This document shows positions 39,601 through 64,000 of a stretch of DNA of 64,000 nucleotides, piece by piece (the stretch's first letter is position 1; each line of letters begins with the position of its first letter). Position numbers and translations under genes: made by a program. Under the pieces are notes generated by a model. The model did not search any database. It was not told the DNA's origin and saw only the letters and a program-made list of their open reading frames with translations. This DNA is from Enoplosus armatus (lineage: Eukaryota > Chordata > Actinopteri > Centrarchiformes > Enoplosidae). Where the stretch lies: contig NC_092192.1 of the NCBI RefSeq assembly GCF_043641665.1, positions 16,461,158-16,525,157 on the forward strand. The letters are read 5' to 3'.

Positions 39601-42600
39601 GTTAAATAAGATTATCAGTATTAATTATTTAGTTTTGTGTTTCTTATATAGGAAATGAAGCTTTTTTCATTATTCAAATTGCACATCAGACATTTTGTTA
39701 CTGTATCAACATTTCAGGAACTTAATTTTGATGGAGTTGAGAGGTTCCAGTCTCACGCTGTAACACTAATCTGTTTAAACAGTAGTTTGGCAGTAAGTGT
39801 GGGCAGCACAGTGAATGCAGAAGTTATGTTTCTGATTAAGCATTAGTGTTTCCCTCAGCGATAGTAAATGTTTTTCTTGCTGAACATAAAAAACACATCA
39901 AGATAAATTTGGGCAACATTAAAATTGTAATGGCCTAATTGAATAATAGCTTGAATTTTCTGTAACAATTTAGAATTTCACTCTTCGGTAGTTCAGCATC
40001 TGTGAGCGTCCTGCGCTCTGATTGCAAAGTTTCTCCCTGCTGCTTCTCCTGCTTTCTTGTCTCATGTGTTTGTGTGTGGACAGGGGAGGAAAGGAGGGCA
40101 TATTGGTTTGTTTATATTAATTAAGTCTCTAATGGAAAGGTGGGTCTCAGTTGAATTGGTTTGTGCAATGCACTGTCCAACCACGATGGACAACTAAAGT
40201 AAAGGTTCGGGACAGATTGGGGACATGGCAGCTACAGAGCAATTAGCCTAGTATTGTTAAGGTTAGTCAATATAAAACACTTTAAAAGTAGGTAAAGACT
40301 GTGTTCATGGTTCAACATTGCTGACTTGAAGTAGGAGACTGGATGTGAAACTGGGACTCCTATGTTTAACGCTTTTTATGTCTTGAACTAAATGCTCTCA
40401 GTATAAGTAAGTCACCATTGCAAATCAGTTATATATGAACATAATCTATTGAAGACATGGTCAAGCAATGCGTTATCCCCTGGTTGTTTATGTCTTCAGC
40501 AAAAATCAACACTTTCTGCTTGACAGTAAAAACCTTTCAGGAATGTCTCCTTGCTTCGTGCCTTCTCTTTGATCCCTTTAGATCCTTAGCCGTCTCTGAC
40601 CCGTTTGATTTTGTTGCGTAACAAAGAAAATGTGAATAAATGTATGTGTGTGCATTACAGAGCAATGAAGCAACCAAAAAAAGGGATTGTGGCTAAAGAA
40701 TTGAATGTGGTTGTTGAACAGGATTTTTGGCTTCTGGAAGGGTCTGACTGTAAAGCAGCTACATGAAGCGTGGAGAGTGGAGAGTTTGTGATAACGCTGG
40801 TGCAGATCAGAAAACAGTGATGCTACCGTCTGTTGAATTAAAAGTAAGAACAGGAACACGAGCATAACAAAACTGTGAACAGCAGTGCCAGGTTTTAAAG
40901 CATGAAGCAGATATTAGTATTTAACATGAATTAAGCTTTGAATTGACTTAACAGTGGTCACTTTTGGCACATCAACTGATGTAGATTGTATAATTTGTTA
41001 GAGGCATTCAAAATATATGTTAGTTAATTCTTTAGAATAAATGATGCATTGATTGAGATTGATCCGTAGACATCATCTGCAGTTACATTAAGGAAAATAT
41101 ATAAGGGTGAAGAATGTTTTTCAGCAAGACATGGCTGTTAAGGCTTAGTTTGATTTAAAGAAATCCCATGTAGCAGATGCTGATATAAATCAGTCTCTTA
41201 GTAGTAAACTGGCCAATGAGTTTCTAAAATCAGCCGGCTGTCACTGGCTTTCTCCTTCCTCTTCTCATATGTTGCACTACTGAGAGTCTACGCATCCAAC
41301 CATCACCCGTCAATCACAGGGCTGATACACAGACAGACGGCCATTCACACTCACATTAACATATTCACATTTTGATAAGTCAGCTATGTGTTTGTACATG
41401 CTATGGGAGTAGGGAAAGAGTAAAGTTAAAACATTATTTCTATGAAGAAATACCTTTATTTCAGTATTAATTTTCCATTACAAAAAGGCATAAGACTCTC
41501 TGTCTGCTCAGGCTTATTTGAAGTAAAGTTCAGGAAGTGTTTTTTTTGTAGTTAATTATTCAGGGCTGTACCACATCACTCTTAAATTTCCATGAAAGTA
41601 TTCCCTGTCTGACAATGGGTCTCATTTTGATTGAAAATGATGGAAAATGCAATAACTGGTAGTTTCCCCCCGAGGCGTCTTGTATATCATGTGGAATAAA
41701 GACAAGCCCACAAAAACACTGACGACTGCCTGAATTCATCACAATATAAGTAAAATATCACCCGACCACCAAACCATGAACTCATTTAATCAAGGTTGAA
41801 GGAAAGTAGTGTGTGTGCAGTTTAATTACTCTTTGTTATTGTGACTGAGACGATGTGTGTTCTGCTAACCACATATAGGGAAAAAAAAACAACACATTTT
41901 TTGAAGTGTAGACCATATGCAGACAATTTATCAATATCTATAATTGAATACAGTCAGAGTATGTTGTGTTATTGCAGCTGAACAAGGCTCCAGTCTATGA
42001 GTCCTTAGTTTGGTTTACAATAGAGGTGTCTGCTCCATGTTGTTTGAGCTTGCCTTACAGAGGATGTGAAAGAGGTGGCTGTTCTACACTCTCTTTTTTA
42101 TGCTGGGTTATCAAAAGAGGTTTCTGCTTCAGACATTTTTCTAGGTCAGGGGAGCTCCTCCTGTGCAAAAACACTTCTTTTGTTATGAAGTACTGTACCC
42201 AGGTAGTAACCGAAGATTGTTAATGCACCTTACATTGTATTATTAATGGTTATCCAGCAAAACACACTGAGCCCTCAATGTAAAAAACAAGGACAGATAT
42301 TTTTTACAGATGACTGAAGGATTTTCCTGTATTTTCCTTAACACAGGTCCCAAAGAAAATACCCACTTACGTTACGTTAACATGAGTTTATGCAACGCAG
42401 TTTTCATCCTCAACAAAATGCCCACTTTCAGGATGTTGTAATCAGTTTTGTCTGTTTTCACAGGATTTGCCGTTTCTTTGGTGGACTCGAGGAGGCGGTG
42501 GGCAGCTGGTCCCCGATAGGTTTTTCCAAAAGAGTGTTCAGTCAAGGTCAGCGCGGATGGGACTTATAAGACTTCAGAAAGGGCCTGGTTGGGAAAGGGA

Positions 42601-42606
42601 GTGAGT

Positions 42607-57613
<15,007 letters not shown>

Positions 57614-57791
57614 CGCTGTGAACTACATTAGGGTGCTGAGATCTCCCTCTGCGTTGCCGCCGTGTGGGCGTCAGCGCGCTGTGGCATTTGGAAGTCAAAC
57701 TTGACGTCAAGTTCTGCAGTGGAAAAGCTTGAGAGTGGAAAGTTGCTTCTAGTGACGTTACTTTTGATGTGAAGCTGCCCATTCAGAAGAA

Positions 57792-57817
57792 GTGTGTGTG
57801 TGTGTGTCTGTGTGTGT
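57792..57817. repeat. (GT)n tract in npas2 3' UTR
   Basis: Interrupted GT repeat about 180 nt after the stop codon. Confidence 0.9.
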
Positions 57818-60800
57818 GTACACACTTGGAGTGAAAACCACAAGCTGCACTGACCTAACGTCGCCTGCAGGATCTGAGGAGACTCTGAGGTGCTGGGCCT
57901 TCATCACCGGCCCACATGACACTCAGGCGTCAATCAGTGGCACTGCCGGAACAAGTGGATTATCAAAGCTCTCAAGGAGACACAGCTGTTCATCTGACAA
58001 AGAGAGTTTCCTTCTAAGTGTCTGTTTGCACTTTTGTACCGCCCCCTACCTAAAAATAGAATATTTATTTTTTCCTGTGAATTAATCTATTTTCCTCACT
58101 AATAATGGCATAACAGTGAGATCATTTTTCAACCCTACAGCTGGACTCCCCTCCCCAGTGACATCAGGTCATCACCCCTGGTCAGATGTTTAGCCCCAGT
58201 GAAAATGGTTCATCTCATAAAGGGATTTGTGTACACAGGAACTCTACGTCAGTGTTTATTTCAGCTTCGCTCCCATTTTGTCCCCCAAAACAATGATGGA
58301 CTTGCAGGTATGTTCATGGCAAGTCACTAGAGACAAAATATGCAGTGTTGAGATGACCGTCATATCTAAAGTCAGGTTTGGGAAGAATTTAGATGTAAAA
58401 GGCTACACTGGGCAGCTGGAGGGGTGTTCTCAAAGTATTAGAAAGGTCTATCTAGATTTTTAAAGCCTCAATCTGGGACTGAAGAAGGGGTGCTACAACC
58501 ATCCCACCACTTCTACTTAGAATGACGACAAAGCTCTGAAGTCCTGATTATTTTTTAGGAGCTTCTGATGAGCTCTGCAGCAGGAGTCCTTGAGTGACAA
58601 ACAAGCTACCAGAGGGGGAAAAAATTGTGCCTTTAACTGTGGTACGTCCATGGTGTGGTGTGATGGTTTTGTCTGATTACGGCTTTAAAAATCCAGCTCA
58701 GGTCCATTTGGAATACAAAGTTATATTTTCATAGGTCATAATTTATTATTTTCCGCATCATATTGAAACATAAGACATCTAGATTTGTAATGGATATATT
58801 ACAAAGATATATTGGATGCTTTTTGCAACCTTTACATCAGTAAATCCAAACTCTTTTATCTAATAAGATTCATTTAACTATTTACTGAAACCCTAATGAA
58901 ATCATTTCATGTTTATTTATTATATAGACATTTGGAAAAAATATATATATGGGATTAAGAAACTAGTTTTATACCCAAAAGTTCTAATTGATTTTATGTG
59001 TTAATTTAGACATTAAAAGGTCAACGCTGGTCTTAATGTCTCACCCCACCTGGGTCAATGGTTTAATGCACCACCACTGATCTGTCCGTGGCTCATAGTA
59101 GTATTTCATACCACAATACAACAAACTGCAACACAGGTGTATGCTTGTTGATTTGAATATCTTGAAAACAGAGAGACATGATGTTGGAGAGATTCTGCCT
59201 GCTACCTGGATGTTTCTCATCAGTATTACCCTGTTTATTATTCTACTCTAGTTTGTTTTTATTTTATTTGACTCATTTACAAGTAAACAATACATTGCTT
59301 CCTACTAAGAATGTGATCCAATTGGAATTATTATTGCTAGCAGATATTGTTTAATTTCCCCTGAAAATATAGTATATAAGTTATCTATCTAACAACACTA
59401 TATTTGACATCATTTTAAGTCAATCAAACATTGATTGTTCAAACAACTAGAAGTCGCTCAAGTACTTTGCGGAGTCAGTCCTGTCAGTATTTCAAGATGT
59501 TACAATCATACTGTGCTGGTTTGAACTTCTTTGGAGTCCATCGTATTTTTTGAGAGACTGCTAATCAGCTCTGGTACCTGCACTCCTATCTCAAACATTC
59601 ACATTGAATATAAAAGGTAACAGATTTACTGGCTTAAGTTGTGATGCTTTAAAAACTGATGGTGAGATGGCAGAAAGAGGTTTGGAGTGAAGCCGGATTA
59701 GCAGTTGAACGACATCCAGGAAGAAAAACACAGTACAAGAACATATACGTACATATGTCTTTGGCTAATGACGATCAGACAGACAACAGTATACTGTACA
59801 GAAACTGCCTCTGCCAGAGTCTAACTTCATAATTTAAATTTAGAAATCTTCAAATTTGTTGCCAGATAGCTCAGCAGGACTTGTGTGTTTCCCGACATTC
59901 TCACGGTGGAACTTGTGCTACACTTTATAAAAAGCATGCTCAATATGACAGTTTGGTCTCAGCTGTACACATTGAAGTTAGCTACGTCATAGTCCCTTTC
60001 AAGACTGGTGCTGTTCATCTTGGACGACGAGACTCCACTGTCTGAACACTTTTAACATGTACGTTCAGTGCCGTTTTACACTTTCCTATGTGCAATGTCA
60101 ATTTGAATAGAAGAATGTTAATTTATACTGTTATAAATGTTTCAGAACAGATGTACGATGTATATAGAGGTGTATAATAAGACATTGTACCATGTAAATT
60201 ATATGGAAGTATTTTTTTAATGAAAATGTCCTAACATTCCTTCAGCCGGTGATATCAGCAGTATCTTTTTAAGGGTACAAGACGTGTCCAGTGAAGACTA
60301 TGACTACAATGATTACACAGGACTTTGTCTGCATGGGAATGTGGTGCAGGGTGTTAGTTTTATCCCCAAACATGATAACAAAACAGAGACTCTGGAGCAG
60401 AGGGTGACATGTTCCCCATGATGATGAAAAAAGATTAAATGAAGAATCTGAATCTTTCTGTCCTTGTCAAGCAGAATTTCAGACACTTTTAGAGTCAGAG
60501 ATCAGGGCTAGTGATTAAAACAGCTGAGTCTTTAAAAGTAGATTCAGCCAAAAGTGCAAAAAGTCATTTTCCTTTTTCAGTTTTTTTTAGCTTTTAAGAA
60601 AAAGTGCAATTGTACATCATCAAAATATAGTTTTTAGACGACTGAGGGAAGTCTCAGTCTCCCTTCATGTATTTCCATACATCCACATTTGGTCTAACAG
60701 CAGTAAAGCCACTGCCTGTATAGGTTCAGGTCAGCCAGCAACTCAGAGGTGCCATAGATGACTATATTTTGACTTTCCTTCATTATTCAATTTTATTTCA

Positions 60801-61880
60801 GCTACTAAAAGAAATCTGAAAACATTTTTGGACTCATAATTTTGCAGAATATCAACCTTTCAGTCATTTGCAGTGAAATTCCCCCTTCAGGTTGTTTTCC
60901 ATCTAAACACATTCAGAGAAGATGTCAGTGTATGTTGTCTACAGAGCAACTGCTATCATTCTGTTATTTGCCTTGTGAAGATGTTTGAGGGGAATTCTGC
61001 TCGTTAAACTCAACTGTGAGTGAACCATGTTGAGAAAGTTCATGCGTTGTGCTCCAGATGTGGGTTCAGCCCTAAAATGATTGTGTTTTGGACAAAAATC
61101 ACCTCATTCTCTGCCAGATGTTTGGATGTGAGATGATTTTTTAGAGTTTCTGTTAGGTGTGTATTGCTTCACAGACGTTATTGTAAATAATCCATCTGCT
61201 CAGTCGGTACTGTTTTTCTTTGCAGTCGCTCTCCCCGAACAGTAGACACTACCCCCCTTTTTTTTTTCATCTGTCAGAATGCTTTTCTTCTTCATGGGAG
61301 AATTCAGTGTTTTTCATTGTTTTTGAAGGCATGTGATTTTAAATCACATTTAACTTGTACTTTTCTGATGTATAAAATAATGACTGACACCTTCAGTGTG
61401 AGAGTGGGCAGTCAGATCAATGCTTTCTGTGTAAGATTTGCCAGGACATGAACAAAACAAACCTGGTTCACAGCCATTTCTGCAGTTTCAGTGCAGAAAC
61501 ACACTTTGAATATATTGTATAATAGAATGTAAAAAAAAAAAAAAAGTTTAGACTATATAGCTGTTTATTTTATATGTCTAATAGATTACATATGTATGTT
61601 ACATGATTTTAAAATTAAAGTAATTTTATAACAGATAATGAAGTGTCTTATTAGAGGAGGTGAGTTTTTTTGGGGTTTTTTGCGTTCAAGTTGGTGTTGC
61701 ACAGTCACTTGTATGGCTTGTTTTCTTTCTGTATTTACCATCAAAATAAGCTTTAAAAATATCGTTAATATTGTTTTAAAAGAAATTAACAAATTAAGTT
61801 TACATTCTAAAATATCTTGACATTAATTATGTTATATTGAATTATTTATAAATCAACCTGGATATTGTGAAATATTTGAA

Positions 61881-61886
61881 AATAAA
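61881..61886 (+). terminator. npas2: Possible npas2 poly(A) signal AATAAA
   Basis: Consensus hexamer in an AT-rich setting. Another AATAAA is present at 62415-62420. Which one is used, if either, cannot be told from sequence. Confidence 0.3.
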
Positions 61887-61905
61887 TATTTTTAAACATA
61901 TGTAT

Positions 61906-62711
61906 TGTTATTCTGAGCAAACTGTTTACATAGAAGATTATTTATGTACAAGAGTGTTTCTCAGCTGTGTGTTCTTAATGCAAAAAGCCAGGTTTGTATT
62001 AATCTATGAAAAAGTCTCAGCAGACCACTGGAGGAAAGAGGTTGACATCAGTACTTAATAACACGTTGTGCAACAAGATTTTAACACTTCTCTGCTAAAC
62101 AGCTAACTTTAAACCATGTTTGTTGATAGTGGGATAAAGATCAGATGTCAGATGTCACATTACTTGGTGTTAATGTAGGCACGGCAGAGGGGAGCCCAGG
62201 TGAGCCACTGTCACACCTCCCTGTGCTTTGATTTTCACAGTGATTCATTTGATGGCAGCCATCCAGGAGAGCATTTGTGTCTCAAACTTCCTCTACAGTG
62301 ATGATTTCCTAGTTAGAGGAGTTCAAACTCTCAGCATGTAGTGAACGGACACCTTATTTGAAGCCTAAGCAACATCTGTCAGTCACAGTAAATACACTGT
62401 TGAACTCTAATGGTAATAAAATGTGCAGTTGTATGTATTTCAGTGCTTTAATGGATCATGGAACATGTTCAATAGAACATTTTCTTTTATTCAAAAGAAG
62501 CATTATTTTAAACATTATGTGACATTTACTCTACATGTGTAACTGGTAATCAGAGAATTTACAAGTATCAAATTGAAGCCTGGGCTAAAACAAGTGGAAT
62601 AGGTTTCCTTTGCTCTTTCTATCCAAAATAACTTGGCTAATTACATGATTAATGTACATGTATAATTACACAATATTCTCACAGAACTGGACACTGGCTC
62701 CTCTCTACCTC
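61906..62711. other. Tail-to-tail spacer between npas2 and the unnamed gene
   Basis: AT-rich sequence containing the AATAAA signals of both strands only about 70 bp apart (62415-62420 plus, 62486-62491 minus). No gene is visible. Confidence 0.5.
62486..62491 (-). terminator. Poly(A) signal AATAAA for the unnamed minus-strand gene
   Basis: Plus-strand tttatt reads AATAAA on the minus strand, about 220 nt past the stop codon at 62712-62714, a normal UTR length. Confidence 0.5.
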
Positions 62712-64000
62712 CTAGTCGAGACAAACCTCTGTCACTCTGTACACCTTGTTGATGAGGACTTCCACCTTATCTCCCCCCAGATGACAAAGGTCCAGTATGC
62801 ACATGACATGTGTATCCTCCAGCTCGCTGGCAGTCACTAAGACCTCCTCTGCAAGACAACACAATTCACATTGTAGCGTCACCTGTCACACTCACCCTAA
62901 ATATGATGCTATGTATTAGTGATAGCAGGCTGGTGTGTTGGCAGCTACCTGGCTCAGGAAGTGTTGCTTCACTGGGGTTGGCTGAGTCACTGAGAGGGCA
63001 GAGGAAGCCTGACGAAAGGCAGGACAGCATCGTGTTGCCATGGGGATCCTGAGGAAGACCTACAGCCCTGGGCTCATCTGAGCTCATAACAGGAAAATAC
63101 GCAGCATCGACGGCTATCTGCTTGTTTATGCCTGTGAAAAAAAGATTAGAAAACTTATGGTCATCATCACCATTCTTTGCCAACAACATAAAAACAGAAG
63201 TCATTTTTTAAGATGCTGGTTTTCAGCCCTAACTGAAGGCAGGCTCTAAAGGTAGACCTACCTGACTAATGTGTGACGGCTCATAGGATTATAATGCATT
63301 ATTCAGAGGGTAACAGAAGTGTTATGATTCTAAAAGCTGCTGTTCGAAGACAACGCCATGTTTAACTACACAGCTTGTTGAAAACTGAATAGAAGGCAAA
63401 GAATAAAAGTTTAATGGAGCAGATCCACCTTAATAATACAGAGTTATATGAGTTTTGGTGTTCTCTAAATGTGACTCAGACCTCTGACTGTGCAACTTGG
63501 TTTCTGCCGACTCATTGATGACGTAACGGTAATATAATAAAAACATAAGAGGTCAGTTAGTTAGGTCTACACTTATTCAAGACTAACAGAATTAGACAGT
63601 TTTGTCCACTTGAGAGAGTCATTCATAAGAAAGAGAAGGCCGAGGCCTAAATCCTAAAGAATAATTCAGACAGATTATGTAGGAAACAGGAGCATGTTCA
63701 GACACACAGGCTGGACAATAGAGGCTGAGATTAATTTCTTGTGCGTCACACATCAGAGTAATTCTTACAGTAAAACTTTACCTAATATTGTCACTTGGTA
63801 GTATCCTGGACAAAGCAGAGGCGGGCGGGTGTCTGCGATTTGCTCTGGTGTCCACCGCGTTGGCTGAAGGTTGCTCTGCTGCAGGAGGACGTTCTTCTCG
63901 TCAAACGTGAACCTCCGAGAGATGCTGTCCTGGTACAGACCCCCTTGACACAAATGTTCAGACACTTCCTGTCGTTGCTTCGGCCAACTGCTGCTTTCCC
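62712..64000 (-). CDS. C-terminal part of an unidentified protein-coding gene (three exons, 5' end outside window)
   Basis: Three in-frame segments join by GT-AG splicing. The first runs from the window edge to 63782 (its start is not visible). The second is 63131-62949 and the third 62848-62712, ending in TAG. Each junction keeps phase (leftover 1 nt, then 2 nt), which supports a real gene. Readable pieces are RRFTFDEKNVLLQQSNLQPT, RPPLLCPGYYQVTILGINKQ, IAVDAAYFPVMSSDEPRAVG, EEVLVTASELEDTHVMCILD and GGDKVEVLINKVYRVTEVCL. I do not recognise the family. No transmembrane segment, zinc finger or repeat is seen. It is convergent with npas2. The 5' border of the first segment is not known. Confidence 0.6.

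Larger units (their letters stand above)
35832..42463 (+). other. npas2 intron 1, right part
   Basis: AT-rich intron with an (AT)n tract at 36043-36075 and a 12-bp-stem inverted repeat at 36633-36663. I found no gene, RNA gene or recognisable transposon in the remainder. The stretch ends in a pyrimidine-rich acceptor, tctgttttcacag. Confidence 0.55.
57614..61905 (+). other. npas2: Presumed npas2 3' UTR and downstream sequence
   Basis: No exon-like frame follows the TAA. The stretch is AT-rich with T runs and many possible weak poly(A) signals, for example ATTAAA at 60434-60439. The first full AATAAA that I noticed is at 61881-61886. A UTR ending earlier is quite possible, because fish UTRs this long (over 4 kb) are unusual. 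Confidence 0.4.

Overview
The window comes from a vertebrate nuclear genome, almost certainly a ray-finned (teleost) fish. The genes are split into short exons with GT-AG introns, the proteins are vertebrate-type, and the spacers carry interspersed repeats I recognise from percomorph-like fish genomes. There are many simple repeats and no bacterial, phage or CRISPR signal.

Two genes could be rebuilt completely by reading splice sites by eye. On the minus strand, from about 16.1 kb down to the left edge, lies brwd3. It has 40 coding exons (5,361 nt, 1,786 aa plus stop), and the reading frame closes across every junction. It encodes a chromatin-associated protein with an N-terminal helical LisH-like segment, a WD40 propeller, a cryptoTudor region, two bromodomains and an acidic tail. 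Its presumed 3' UTR runs to a poly(A) signal at the extreme left. On the plus strand, head-to-head with brwd3 and about 4 kb away, lies npas2, a CLOCK paralogue of the circadian clock. It has a non-coding first exon near 20 kb, a 22 kb first intron, and 21 coding exons from 42.6 to 57.6 kb (2,688 nt, 895 aa plus stop) giving bHLH, PAS-A, PAS-B/PAC, coiled coil and Gln-rich C-terminus.

At the right edge (62.7-64.0 kb, minus strand) are the last three coding exons of a third gene that I could not name. It converges tail-to-tail with npas2.

The non-coding space holds a 0.97 kb hAT-like non-autonomous transposon with matching inverted repeats and near-identical 8-bp target duplications. It has captured a G-protein alpha (Gq-class) first-exon fragment. 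There are also three copies of one interspersed repeat family, a second repeat element upstream of npas2, a CpG-rich possible internal promoter of npas2 with a CACGTG E-box and a D-box-like site, and several microsatellites, some within a few bases of npas2 splice sites. I found no operon-like or defence-like system. The most interesting items are the transposon exon capture, the possible clock-responsive second npas2 promoter, and the npas2 coding peculiarities (longer bHLH loop, NAGNAG acceptor, poly-Gln tracts).
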